NCBI RefSeq assembly: GCF_000009265.1
Contig: NC_008379.1
Location: 186,001 to 250,000, forward strand
Reading direction: 5' to 3'
DNA from: Rhizobium johnstonii 3841
Lineage (GTDB): Bacteria > Pseudomonadota > Alphaproteobacteria > Rhizobiales > Rhizobiaceae
Length of the DNA: 64,000 nucleotides
Notes under the pieces: generated by a model
Seen by the model: only the letters and a program-made list of their open reading frames with translations
Told to the model about the DNA's origin: nothing
Database searches by the model: none
Shown here: in pieces, positions 28,030-36,466 of the stretch
Position numbering within the stretch: position 1 is the first letter of the stretch
How the letters are laid out: every line of letters starts with the position of its first letter
Translations under genes and position numbers: made by a program

Positions 28030-29226
28030 ATGGGAAAGGTCTATATCGTCGGCACCTGCGACACCAAAGGCGCTGAACTGAACTATGCCAAAGAGGTGGT
28101 TTTTTCGGCCGGAGCCGATGCCGTGCTGGTCGATGTCGGTACGCTTGGGAAAGGCGCCGGCGCCGATATCCAGGCGCGCGAAGTCGCCGAATTTCATCTC
28201 GAGGGTGCGGCGGCCGTGCTCGGGCAGACCGATCGGGGAACGGCGGTTTCGGCCATGGCCAAGGCGTTGACGGCCTTTCTGAAATCGCGCGACGACATCG
28301 GTGCCGTCCTCGGCCTCGGCGGAACCGGCAATACTGCGCTTGTAACTGAGGCGATGCGGGCCCTTCCCATCGGTGTGCCGAAACTGATGGTCTCGACGGT
28401 GGCCTCGGGCAATGTGGCGCCCTATGTCGGCCCGAATGATCTCACCATGATGTATTCGGTCGTCGACGTAGCCGGCTTGAACGCGATCTCGCGCAGAGTG
28501 ATCGGCAATGCCGGAAATGCGGCAGCCGGCATGGCCCGCAACGCCATCCCCGCCTCTAGGGATGATCGCCCGGGCATCGGCATGACTATGTTCGGCGTTA
28601 CCACCTCCTGCGTCACCCAGATCCGCGAAATGCTTGGCCAGTCGCATGAAATCTACGTCTTCCATGCGACTGGCGTCGGTGGCCAGTCGATGGAGAAACT
28701 TGTCGATTCCGGTCTGTTGCAGGGCGTAATCGACGTGACGACGACTGAGGTTCCCGATCTTCTCATCGGCGGCGTCTTTCCGGCGACCGAAGATCGCTTC
28801 GGCGCCATCATCCGCACCGGTCTGCCCTATATCGGCTCGGTCGGCGCCGTGGATATGGTAAATTTCGGCGCGCACGAAACCGTGCCGGCGCCTTTCCGCG
28901 ACCGTAAGCTTCACGTCCACAATGCGCAGGTGACCCTGATGCGTACCAGCCCGGAGGAAAATCGCAGGATCGGCGCCTTCATCGTCGCACGGCTCAACCG
29001 GATGCAGGGTTCGGTTCGCTTCCTGCTGCCGCTTCAGGGTGTTTCGGCAATCGATGCTGCCGGTCAGCCATTCCATGACCCCGAAGCCAACCAGGCGCTG
29101 TTTTCCGCCATTCGCGCCGGCTGGCGCGATGCGCCGAACAGGCGCCTCGTCGAGATAGACGCCCATATCAACAGCGCGGAATTTGCCGCGGCGCTCGTTG
29201 CCAGCTTCCATGAGATCCATGCCTGA
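28030..29226 (+). CDS. UPF0261 protein (Tm-1 N-terminal domain homologue)
   Basis: A 398-residue UPF0261 family protein, homologous to the N-terminal part of the tomato virus-resistance protein Tm-1, whose fold binds ATP. Typical stretches are [13 protein letters not shown] (5-17), [37 protein letters not shown] and [14 protein letters not shown]. The natural bacterial reaction is not established. ATG at 28030 follows GGGAGGAAAA. The next gene encodes the homologue of the Tm-1 C-terminal half, and the gene divergent from it is a GntR regulator with a sugar ABC operon, which suggests a catabolic role. Confidence 0.9.
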   Translation: MGKVYIVGTCDTKGAELNYAKEVVFSAGADAVLVDVGTLGKGAGADIQAREVAEFHLEGAAAVLGQTDRGTAVSAMAKALTAFLKSRDDIGAVLGLGGTGNTALVTEAMRALPIGVPKLMVSTVASGNVAPYVGPNDLTMMYSVVDVAGLNAISRRVIGNAGNAAAGMARNAIPASRDDRPGIGMTMFGVTTSCVTQIREMLGQSHEIYVFHATGVGGQSMEKLVDSGLLQGVIDVTTTEVPDLLIGGVFPATEDRFGAIIRTGLPYIGSVGAVDMVNFGAHETVPAPFRDRKLHVHNAQVTLMRTSPEENRRIGAFIVARLNRMQGSVRFLLPLQGVSAIDAAGQPFHDPEANQALFSAIRAGWRDAPNRRLVEIDAHINSAEFAAALVASFHEIHA

Positions 29227-29236
29227 GGAGAGAGTT

Positions 29237-30061
29237 TTGACCCGCATCAACCGAGACGATATTCTGAGCAAGCTTCGCCGCAAAATCGCCGATGGCCGGC
29301 CGATCATCGGCGGAGGCGCCGGCACCGGTCTTTCTGCCAAGAGCGAGGAAGCGGGTGGCATCGACCTGATCGTCATCTACAATTCCGGCCGTTACCGCAT
29401 GGCCGGGCGCGGCTCGCTTGCCGGCCTGCTCGCCTATGGCAATGCCAACGAGATCGTCAAAGAAATGGGCCGCGAGGTCCTGCCGGTAGTGCGCCACACG
29501 CCGGTGCTCGCCGGTGTCAACGGCACCGATCCCTTCATGCTGCCCGATCACTTCCTCGACGAGTTGAAGGTAATGGGTTTTGCTGGCATCCAGAACTTTC
29601 CGACCGTCGGGCTGATCGACGGCACGTTCCGCGCCAATCTCGAAGAGACCGGCATGGGCTTCGATCTGGAAATCGATATCATCGCCCGCGCCAACGCCAA
29701 GGATATGCTGACGACGCCCTATGTCTTCAGCAGCAAGGACGCCATTGCCATGACTAGAGCCGGCGCTGATATCGTGGTCTGCCATCTCGGTCTGACCACG
29801 GGCGGTGCGATCGGTGCCGAAACGGCGCTGACGCTCGACGGATGTGTGGAGAAGATTAACGAATGGTCGGATGCCGCAAGGTCGGTGCGCGAGGATGTCA
29901 TCGTGCTCTGCCATGGCGGGCCGATTGCCATGCCTGCGGATGCGGCCTATGTGCTCGCCCGCTGCAAGGGTTGCCACGGCTTTTACGGCGCGAGTTCAAT
30001 GGAGCGATTGCCGACCGAGGTTGCGATCCGGGCGCAGGTCGAACAATTCGCGACGATATAG
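29237..30061 (+). CDS. TIM-barrel phosphoenolpyruvate hydrolase-family protein (Tm-1 C-terminal domain homologue)
   Basis: A 274-residue TIM-barrel protein of the PEP mutase/hydrolase-like family, matching the C-terminal half of plant Tm-1 proteins. Landmarks are [59 protein letters not shown] and the C-terminal [12 protein letters not shown]. Start is taken as TTG at 29237 because GAGGAGAGAG precedes it, 10 bp after the UPF0261 gene. It is annotated widely as a signal-transduction or PEP-hydrolase protein without proof. Together with its neighbour it should form one functional unit. Confidence 0.87.
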   Translation: MTRINRDDILSKLRRKIADGRPIIGGGAGTGLSAKSEEAGGIDLIVIYNSGRYRMAGRGSLAGLLAYGNANEIVKEMGREVLPVVRHTPVLAGVNGTDPFMLPDHFLDELKVMGFAGIQNFPTVGLIDGTFRANLEETGMGFDLEIDIIARANAKDMLTTPYVFSSKDAIAMTRAGADIVVCHLGLTTGGAIGAETALTLDGCVEKINEWSDAARSVREDVIVLCHGGPIAMPADAAYVLARCKGCHGFYGASSMERLPTEVAIRAQVEQFATI

Positions 30062-30148
30062 GCATGGCCTGGATTGGGCACGAAGCCTGCTACCGGCTCC
30101 ACCGATGTGGGGCGCCGGCAGCAGCGAGCAATGGCTCGACCATCGTGG

Positions 30149-31000
30149 TCAGTTGTCGGTTCCGCGGTGAGCGATGATCTCGTCCAACTGTCCGACGAGC
30201 ATGCGGCTGCCCTCGACGTCGTTCGCCATCCTGGAGAAGACGTCCGCCATGCCGCGGAAGATGGTTGCGGCCGGATCATCTTCTCCGAGGAAATCGGCAA
30301 TCTCCTGCATTTCGGCAACCCACCGATAGGCTTTCGGATACATGTCGGGTATGGATCCCGACAGCTTGCGATCGATGTCGGGAAGGCTTTCGGAGAGCTC
30401 GGCTTGCAGGCTTTCGGCCGCACCGGAACGCGATGCGGCAAGCAGCATGGCGGTGCCAAGGCCGACAAATCCCTTATTGATGCCGGCATAACACATCTTC
30501 AGTGCCGAGGCGGCGCCGAGCGGTTTGTCGAGCCTGCGGATCCGCAGGCCGCAATCCTCGAGCAGCCGGCTTCGCTCCGCAATATCGCCGCTGATATAGA
30601 TGGTCGGACCTGATTTGCCGGGGACCGGCGGCCCGCCGATGATCGCACCGTCAAGCACCTCGACGCTGCTGCCTTCGAAGCGTGCCGCCAACGCCTGCAT
30701 GGTTTTCGGCGCAATCGCGTTGAGGTCGATGAAGGGCGGCGGCGCCTGCATCCCCGACGATATGTCCGCGACGAGTTCGGCGACCTTGATCGCCTCCGAC
30801 GGCGGAACGATCGACAGGATCAGCTCGGCCTTCGTCAACTCCTGGCGGCCGACCGGCACCATGCCGGCTGCCTTTGCCCGCGCAATCGTCTGCTCGCTCC
30901 TGCCCTCGAGATAGGTGAGCACCATGGCGCCGTGGTCGATCAGCCGCTTGGCGACGGCACTTCCCATCGCACCCGATCCGATAATCGCAAAATTCGGCAT
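30149..31000 (-). CDS. 3-hydroxyisobutyrate dehydrogenase-like oxidoreductase (DUF1932 C-terminus)
   Basis: A 283-residue NAD(P)-dependent beta-hydroxyacid dehydrogenase relative. The N-terminal Rossmann motif GSGAMGSAVAKRL (8-20), the substrate-loop-like DGAIIGGPPVPGKSGPTIYISG and the catalytic-lysine region LGAASALKMCYAGINKG are visible. ATG at 31000 follows TGAGG. It converges with the Tm-1-half pair. It may oxidise a hydroxy acid in the same pathway, or be an independent housekeeping enzyme. Confidence 0.83.
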   Translation of the reverse strand: MPNFAIIGSGAMGSAVAKRLIDHGAMVLTYLEGRSEQTIARAKAAGMVPVGRQELTKAELILSIVPPSEAIKVAELVADISSGMQAPPPFIDLNAIAPKTMQALAARFEGSSVEVLDGAIIGGPPVPGKSGPTIYISGDIAERSRLLEDCGLRIRRLDKPLGAASALKMCYAGINKGFVGLGTAMLLAASRSGAAESLQAELSESLPDIDRKLSGSIPDMYPKAYRWVAEMQEIADFLGEDDPAATIFRGMADVFSRMANDVEGSRMLVGQLDEIIAHRGTDN

Positions 31001-31132
31001 GTGAACCTCAATCAATGACATCATAAAGTTAGAACTGTTGCCGATGGCCATATCGTCAACTGCGACGATTCAGCCGAAACCCCTTCCGAAGAGCCGGGCG
31101 CTTCGTGCCCGCTGCCGTTGCGGCGCTTTTTC

Positions 31133-31173
31133 TTGATATTCGTCAATGCCGCGACGGTCGACACCGGTATGAT
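31133..31173 (+). promoter_or_regulatory. FNR/FixK-like box and -10 upstream of the stress gene
   Basis: TTGATATTCGTCAA at 31133-31146 matches the FNR/FixK consensus TTGATnnnnATCAA at nine of ten defined positions. TATGAT at 31168-31173 gives a -10 that puts the box centre about 41 bp before a start near 31180, the classical activating position. The gene starts at 31211. Confidence 0.65.
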
Positions 31174-31210
31174 CGGTGCTATCATTCGCACTCGAGGATA
31201 TGGATTTCAA

Positions 31211-31678
31211 ATGTATCGGACGATCATCTGCGGCATCGGCATGGGTCCCCGCCAAACGGCCAGCCGCCTTCTGCGCCGGGCTGTAGCGCTGATGGACGAA
31301 GGCGGAAGCATCGTCGTCATGCACGTCATCGAGAATATCCCGCGCCGTCACCTGACGGAGCTTCCCGAGGAATTCGAAACGACCGCCATCGTCGACGCCG
31401 AAAGGAAACTAGCATCGCTCTGCAAGGAGCTGGGAATTCCGGCGATGATCGAGGTTCGCATCGGCGTTGCCGCCTCCCTGCTCGTCTCCGTCGCAAGGGA
31501 GAAATCGGCCGATCTTATCCTGGTTTCATCCCATGTGACCGATATCACCGACTACGTCTTCTCCTCGATCGTCGACAAGGTCGTGCGCCATGCCGGGTGC
31601 TCGGTTCTTATCGATCGGCGCCCCGATCACCCGTGGGAAGGCTCGGCGTCCCCGGCGGAAGACGCGGCGGTGTTCTAA
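31211..31678 (+). CDS. universal stress protein (UspA family)
   Basis: Single-domain UspA-fold protein of 155 residues. It begins MYRTIICGIGMG and ends with the family segment KSADLILVSSHVTDITDYVFSS...VRHAGCSVLID, but the ATP-binding G-2x-G-9x-G(S/T) pattern is incomplete (SSHVTDITDYVFSSI), so ATP binding is doubtful. ATG at 31211 has GAGGAT upstream. An FNR/FixK-like box precedes it and a DnaJ/CbpM pair follows 147 bp downstream, consistent with a low-oxygen or stress group. Confidence 0.88.
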   Translation: MYRTIICGIGMGPRQTASRLLRRAVALMDEGGSIVVMHVIENIPRRHLTELPEEFETTAIVDAERKLASLCKELGIPAMIEVRIGVAASLLVSVAREKSADLILVSSHVTDITDYVFSSIVDKVVRHAGCSVLIDRRPDHPWEGSASPAEDAAVF

Positions 31679-31825
31679 GTAAGTTCTGGCGAGCTTGCGT
31701 GACAGCGGGCGCTTTGTCGGATTGACGTCGATCAGAGCGGCCGGCCTCCCCTCCCCGGCGGCGGCCCGACACCTATATCATTGCGAAGCCAACCAGCAGT
31801 ATTCGCTGCCCGACCGGAGACATGT

Positions 31826-32740
31826 ATGAGCCAGGATCCCTACGAGCTTCTGGGCGTGAAACGCGATGCGACGCAAAAGGATATTCAAAGCGCGTTCCGC
31901 AAGCTCGCCAAGAAACTTCACCCCGACCTTAACCCCGGCGACAAAAAAGCTGAGGAACAGTTCAAGCAAATTTCAACGGCCTACGAGATATTGAGTGACG
32001 AGGAAAAACGCGCACGCTTCGACCGCGGCGAGATCGATATAACCGGCGCCGAGCGGGCGCAGCGCAATTATTACCGCGACTACGCGTCGAAGAGCGGGCC
32101 TGGCGATCCCTACCACAACAGCGCCGGCTTTGCCGATTTCAGCGATGCCGACGATATCTTCGCCAGCTTCTTTTCACGTCGTGCCGACGGCGGCCAGACC
32201 CGTGGTCGTGGCCGTGACCGGCAATTTTCCATGGAGGTCGACTTTATCGAGGCCGTCAACGGCACCAGGACGGAGGTCAAGATGCCGAATGGTCCGGCGC
32301 TCGACGTACAGATCCCGCCGGGGACGCGCGACGGCCAGACCTTGCGGCTGCGCGGCAAGGGCGAGCCGGGCATCGGCGGTGGGCCGGTGGGCGATGCCCT
32401 GATCGAAATCCGTGTGCGCCCGCACCGCTTCTTTACGCGAGACGGCGACGATATCCGCCTGGAACTGCCGATCTCGCTCAGTGAGGCCGTGCTTGGTGGC
32501 AAGGTTCGCGTGCCGACGCCGTCGGGACCGGTCAATCTGACGCTGCCACCTCATTCGAACACGGGCAAGGTCCTGCGTCTCAAGAGCAAAGGTGTTCCAA
32601 AACGCGGCGGCGGACACGGCGATGTCTACATCTCGCTGAAGATCGTGCTGCCCGACGCCCCGGATGAACGGCTGACGGACTTGATGAAGGAATGGGCGAC
32701 GGCAAACTCCTACGATCCGAGAAAAAACATGGAGGCTTGA
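31826..32740 (+). CDS. cbpA: DnaJ-class co-chaperone (CbpA type)
   Basis: A 304-residue J-domain protein that stimulates DnaK ATPase. J-domain 1-70 with the HPD motif at 32-34, then a Gly/Asp/Phe-rich linker, then the two beta-barrel client-binding domains (PPGTRDGQTLRLRGKG, GDALIEIRVRPHRFFTRDGDD). There is no CxxCxGxG zinc domain, which sets it apart from DnaJ proper and matches CbpA. ATG at 31826 follows GGAG. The modulator CbpM follows after two bases. Confidence 0.92.
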   Translation: MSQDPYELLGVKRDATQKDIQSAFRKLAKKLHPDLNPGDKKAEEQFKQISTAYEILSDEEKRARFDRGEIDITGAERAQRNYYRDYASKSGPGDPYHNSAGFADFSDADDIFASFFSRRADGGQTRGRGRDRQFSMEVDFIEAVNGTRTEVKMPNGPALDVQIPPGTRDGQTLRLRGKGEPGIGGGPVGDALIEIRVRPHRFFTRDGDDIRLELPISLSEAVLGGKVRVPTPSGPVNLTLPPHSNTGKVLRLKSKGVPKRGGGHGDVYISLKIVLPDAPDERLTDLMKEWATANSYDPRKNMEA

Positions 32741-32742
32741 TC

Positions 32743-33066
32743 ATGGATGATCTCGAATTCCGTCTTTACTTGAAAATCGACATCGTCCAGCTCGACCTCT
32801 GGATCGAACAGGGTTGGTTGATCCCGGAGACATCAGGCGGCCAGAGGCAATTTCGCGACGCCGACGTCGCACGCGCCCGGCTGATCCTGGACCTCATGGG
32901 AAACATGGGTGTCAACGAAGCCGGCGTCGATATCGTCATGGAGCTGGTCGACGAATTACACGGCCTCAGGGGCACGATGGGCAGACTGATGACCGCCATC
33001 GGCAAGCAGGAGCGGGATGTTCAGCGCCGGCTGTTCGAGAGCCTCGAGGAGATCGACCGGTTTTAA
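32743..33066 (+). CDS. cbpM: chaperone modulatory protein CbpM
   Basis: A 107-residue MerR-like helix-turn-helix protein (EFRLYLKIDIVQLDLWIEQGWLIP, GQRQFRDADVARARLI) without an effector domain. In Escherichia coli CbpM binds the J-domain of CbpA and inhibits it. Location directly after the CbpA gene, with GAGG in the last codons of that gene as ribosome-binding site, supports the call. The C-terminal helix (ERDVQRRLFESLEEIDRF) is rather longer than needed for DNA binding. Confidence 0.87.
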   Translation: MDDLEFRLYLKIDIVQLDLWIEQGWLIPETSGGQRQFRDADVARARLILDLMGNMGVNEAGVDIVMELVDELHGLRGTMGRLMTAIGKQERDVQRRLFESLEEIDRF

Positions 33067-33082
33067 ACGATCGGCGGAATTC

Positions 33083-34012
33083 TCAGGTGGTGAACCAATA
33101 GCGGACGATGTGGAAGAACAGCGGTGCGGCGAAGGTGATGGAGTCCAGGCGGTCGAGCACGCCGCCATGGCCCTCGATCACATATCCCCAGTCCTTGGCA
33201 TTGAGATCGCGCTTGATGGCCGAGAGCACGAAGCCGCCGAAGAAGCCCGCGACGACGATGACCGTGCTGATGGCAGCGGCCTGCAGCGGCGAGAACGGCG
33301 TCAGTCGATAAAGCAGTGTTCCGACGAGGATGGCGGAGGCGCCGCCTCCGACCAGCCCTTCGATCGTCTTCGACGGGCTGATATTCGGCGAGAAACGGTG
33401 CTTTCCGAGGAGCTTACCCCAGACATACTGGAAGACGTCGCTGAGCTGTACGACCACGACCAGATAGACGAGGAGAAGTGCGGACGGCGTGCCGGTCTCC
33501 AGCATAAGGAGTGCGGGAGCGTGGCTGATCGAATAGACCGTCAGCATCAATCCCCATTGCACCCTGGCGCTGCGGGCGAGGAATTCGTTGACGTCACCCG
33601 TCAATGTCGCCACCGCCGGCAGGATCAGGAAGGCATAGACCGGGATGAAGATCGCAAACAGGCCGTACCACTCCGTTCCGAGCAGCACGTAATGCAGCGG
33701 CAGCACAACGAAGAAGGACAGGAAAAGCGCCAGATGATCGCCGCGCCGCGATGGTGTCAGCGTCCAGAATTCGCGAAGCGCCATGAAGGATAGAAATGCG
33801 AACAGGATGACCGTCGCCGTGTCGCCGAGCAGGATCGCGCCGCCGAACACGGCGACCATGATCCACCAGGAGCGGATACGGGCGTTGAGGTTCTGAACGG
33901 TGGCGACGGAGCCGGGTTCTGTCGCGCGTCGCTGCAGGATGAAACCGATGGCGGAGGCGACGGCAAGCAGGCCGAGGATAGCGGCTAGCACGAGAGAGAA
34001 CATACTGGTCAT
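33083..34012 (-). CDS. phosphatidate cytidylyltransferase (CdsA family)
   Basis: Integral membrane enzyme of 309 residues making CDP-diacylglycerol from phosphatidate and CTP. The family signature near the C-terminus is complete: SAIKRDLNAKDWGYVIEGHG then GVLDRLD. About eight membrane segments are seen, plus the SPSKTIEGLVGG motif. It is last of three overlapping lipid genes (ATGA with PlsC). The housekeeping cdsA of rhizobia normally sits with the uppS/dxr/bamA genes, so this looks like a second copy in a separate lipid pathway. Confidence 0.9.
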   Translation of the reverse strand: MTSMFSLVLAAILGLLAVASAIGFILQRRATEPGSVATVQNLNARIRSWWIMVAVFGGAILLGDTATVILFAFLSFMALREFWTLTPSRRGDHLALFLSFFVVLPLHYVLLGTEWYGLFAIFIPVYAFLILPAVATLTGDVNEFLARSARVQWGLMLTVYSISHAPALLMLETGTPSALLLVYLVVVVQLSDVFQYVWGKLLGKHRFSPNISPSKTIEGLVGGGASAILVGTLLYRLTPFSPLQAAAISTVIVVAGFFGGFVLSAIKRDLNAKDWGYVIEGHGGVLDRLDSITFAAPLFFHIVRYWFTT

Positions 34013-34629
34013 GCGGTGTGCCCCCCATCCGCGAGTTCGATGACAGCGGCACGGGCGCGCGCCAGGAATTCAGCCTTTTCCTCGCCCGGTTCGACGCGCA
34101 GCGGTTTGCCGAAGCGCGCCGTGCAGGTGATCGGCACGATCAGCATGCTTCCCTTGGGCAGGATGCGCTGGAGGTTGTCGAGATGGATCGGCACCAGATC
34201 GACATCGGGGAAACGGCAGGCAAGGCGAAAGATGCCGCTGCGGAACGGGGCGATCTCATCGGTGGTGCTTCTCGTTCCTTCCGGGAAAATCAGGACTGAG
34301 CGCCCCTCCTCAAGCAGGCGCTCTATCGGAGCCAGCGGGTCGGTGTCCGGCGGAGGCTTGCGGTCTATCAACACGGCGCGCAGGCCTTTCTCTGCGATGA
34401 AACGGCGAAAGGCGCTCGTTCCCCAATAATCGCGCGCCGCAACCGGATGGGTCATCCGGCGCACCGGCCAGGGCAAGGCGGCCATGACGGCGACGGTATC
34501 GATATGGCTGTTGTGATTGGCGAAATAGATGCGGCGGCTGGGATCGGGCGCGCAGCCCCGCCACTCGCTTCGGGCGCCGACCAGGATACGGACGAACAGC
34601 ACGAGAAGGCGACGGATGAGCGCGATCAT
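34009..34629 (-). CDS. 1-acylglycerol-3-phosphate acyltransferase (PlsC family)
   Basis: A 206-residue membrane-associated acyltransferase. Motif I NHNSHID (NHx4D), motif III FPEGTRS and an N-terminal membrane anchor (MIALIRRLLVLFVRIL) are present. It would add the second acyl chain to lysophosphatidate, giving the substrate of the CdsA encoded next. ATG at 34629 overlaps the stop of the upstream gene; the frame open upstream of it is not coding. Confidence 0.9.
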   Translation of the reverse strand: MIALIRRLLVLFVRILVGARSEWRGCAPDPSRRIYFANHNSHIDTVAVMAALPWPVRRMTHPVAARDYWGTSAFRRFIAEKGLRAVLIDRKPPPDTDPLAPIERLLEEGRSVLIFPEGTRSTTDEIAPFRSGIFRLACRFPDVDLVPIHLDNLQRILPKGSMLIVPITCTARFGKPLRVEPGEEKAEFLARARAAVIELADGGHTA

Positions 34630-35255
34630 AGTCTCTCCAGGGAACGGGCAAGCGTTATCGTGCGTGTGATGCAGGTGACAAGGCTGCCGGCCGTGATGAC
34701 CGCGCATGCCAGGATCAGCGACCAGTGGCTGCCTGATATCAGCGTCTCGACGCTCTGGGCGAGGAGGCCCGCCGTCAGCACCGCCATGCGGCGCTGCTTG
34801 GCCATGACGCCGCTGAAGTCCTGGGGAAGACCGACCGATCCTCCGAAGACCCTGATATAGGCGGTGAGTGCGGCGAGCAGCGCAGTCAGCCAGCCTAGCC
34901 AGCCAAAGCCGCAGGCATAGCCGGCGGCGACGAGAAACAGGCTGTCGGCGACTCGGTCGGGGAATTCGTTGTAGAGCGGCCCGCTCTTGGTTTTCTTGCC
35001 GCCTTCGATCGCGACCATTCCGTCCAGCAGATTGCAAACGAGCCGCAGTTGCACCGAGATCGCGGCACAAACCATGGCGATCGGATGTGTTGTGAAAGCG
35101 ATGAGCGCTGCGCCTATACCCGCGAATACGACCGATAAGAGCGAAATGCCGTTCGGTGTCGCGCCGCTCCGCGCCAGCCACGCGCTGAGGCCGATGGCCC
35201 AAGACGACGACCGGCTCGCGATCGGCCGCCGCGAGGCGCCCTCTTCTTCCCCCAT
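34626..35255 (-). CDS. CDP-alcohol phosphatidyltransferase family protein
   Basis: A 209-residue membrane enzyme expected to move a phosphatidyl group from CDP-diacylglycerol to an alcohol. The motif DG(x2)AR(x8)G(x3)D(x3)D is recognisable but altered: LDGMVAIEGGKKTKSGPLYNEFPDRVAD has Ala followed by Ile where Arg is usual, and extra spacing. About six membrane segments. The ATG at 35255 follows GGGGGAC. The alcohol (glycerol phosphate, inositol phosphate, serine or another) cannot be read. Confidence 0.82.
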   Translation of the reverse strand: MGEEEGASRRPIASRSSSWAIGLSAWLARSGATPNGISLLSVVFAGIGAALIAFTTHPIAMVCAAISVQLRLVCNLLDGMVAIEGGKKTKSGPLYNEFPDRVADSLFLVAAGYACGFGWLGWLTALLAALTAYIRVFGGSVGLPQDFSGVMAKQRRMAVLTAGLLAQSVETLISGSHWSLILACAVITAGSLVTCITRTITLARSLERL

Positions 35256-35409
35256 TTCATGTCCCCCAGCCCCAATGATCCTTGCATATCCTGCCGATGT
35301 CGTCACGCCAAGACATAACACCTTGTAAATCCAGCCCATCGCCTCCGCGCTTCGATGAGCCGGCGGCGAGCATGGGTCGAACAGCCTGATTTTTAAGCCT
35401 GTTTGCTGC

Positions 35410-35437
35410 TTGACACATTTTTGGGCGCTACTATGAT
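35410..35437 (+). promoter_or_regulatory. sigma-70 promoter of the BMP operon
   Basis: TTGACA (35410-35415) and TATGAT (35432-35437) are separated by 16 bp, predicting transcription from about 35445 with a short leader before the ATG at 35472. No operator is evident beside it. Confidence 0.7.
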
Positions 35438-35471
35438 TTTTGAACCAAATGGTAAAAAAGGGGAACAATCA

Positions 35472-36458
35472 ATGACCAAAGATATCCTGATTTCACGCCG
35501 GGCAGTGATCGCTTCCGGCATTGCGCTTGGGGTCAGCGGCTTTGCCCCGCTGGCAAGGGCGGCTGCGCCGCTGAAGGTTGCCGGCATTCATGCGTCGCCG
35601 GTCGAAAATGCCTGGAACTCCTGTCTGCACAAGGCCCTGCAGGACGCGGCCAAGGAAGGCGTGATCGAATATGTCTTCTCCGAAGGAGTCTCCGGCACCG
35701 ATTATCCGCGCGCCATGCGCGAATATGCCGAACAGGGCAACAAGCTGATCATCGGCGAGGCCTATGCGGTGGAGAAAGAGGCCCGGCAGGTCGCGACCGA
35801 CTATCCCGACACCGCTTTCGTGCTGGGTTCGAGCGGCGAGCAGGCCGGCGACAATTTCGGCGTCTTCGGCACCTGGAACCATGACGGCGCCTATCTCGCC
35901 GGCATGCTGGCGGGCAAGATGACCAAGTCGAACGTCGTCGGTTCGGTCGGCGCCATTCCGATCCCCGAGGTCAACATGCTGATCAATGCGTTCGCGGCGG
36001 GCGTCAAGGCGGTCAACCCGGACGCAAAGCACCTCGTCTCCTTCATCGGCACCTTCTTCGATCCGCCGAAGGCCCGTGAAGCCGGCCTTGCCCAGATCGA
36101 CGCCGGCGCCGACATTCTGTTCGGCGAGCGTATCGGCACGGCCGATGCCGCCAAGGAGCGCGGCATCAAGTCGGTCGGCTCGCTGATCGACTATACGCCG
36201 CGTTATCCCGATACGGTGTTTGCCAACGCCATGTGGTATTTCCGGCCGATCCTGGACGCTGCGATCGCCGATGTCGCTGCCGGAAAACCGGTCGGCAGAA
36301 ACTACACGTCCTACGGCCTGATGAAGGAAGGCGGCAGCGATATCGTCTTCGTGAAGGGTGTCGCGCCCGCCGAGGCGGAGGCTGCCATGGAAGCCAAGCG
36401 GGCGGAGATCAAGGCCGGCACCTTCGAAGTTCCGAAGATGATGGACGAGCCCAAGTAA
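35472..36458 (+). CDS. BMP-family ABC transporter substrate-binding protein
   Basis: Periplasmic PnrA/Med-like nucleoside- or base-binding protein of 328 residues. The N-terminus (SRRAVIASGIALGVSGFAPLARA) has a twin arginine but without a full Tat consensus. Family segments: KVAGIHASPVENAWN, VSGTDYPRAMREYAEQGNKLIIGEA, HDGAYLAGMLAGKMTKSNVVG and FGERIGTADAAKERGIKSVG. ATG at 35472 follows AGGGGAA. It leads an operon with amidase, ATPase, two permeases and cytosine deaminase, so a pyrimidine-related ligand is likely. Confidence 0.9.
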   Translation: MTKDILISRRAVIASGIALGVSGFAPLARAAAPLKVAGIHASPVENAWNSCLHKALQDAAKEGVIEYVFSEGVSGTDYPRAMREYAEQGNKLIIGEAYAVEKEARQVATDYPDTAFVLGSSGEQAGDNFGVFGTWNHDGAYLAGMLAGKMTKSNVVGSVGAIPIPEVNMLINAFAAGVKAVNPDAKHLVSFIGTFFDPPKAREAGLAQIDAGADILFGERIGTADAAKERGIKSVGSLIDYTPRYPDTVFANAMWYFRPILDAAIADVAAGKPVGRNYTSYGLMKEGGSDIVFVKGVAPAEAEAAMEAKRAEIKAGTFEVPKMMDEPK

Positions 36459-36466
36459 TTCGGCTG

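Noticed and set aside
31723..31736. Second FNR/FixK-like site before the DnaJ gene
   Set aside because: Only eight of ten positions match and the nearest -10-like sequence puts it near -57, so it was not called as a feature.
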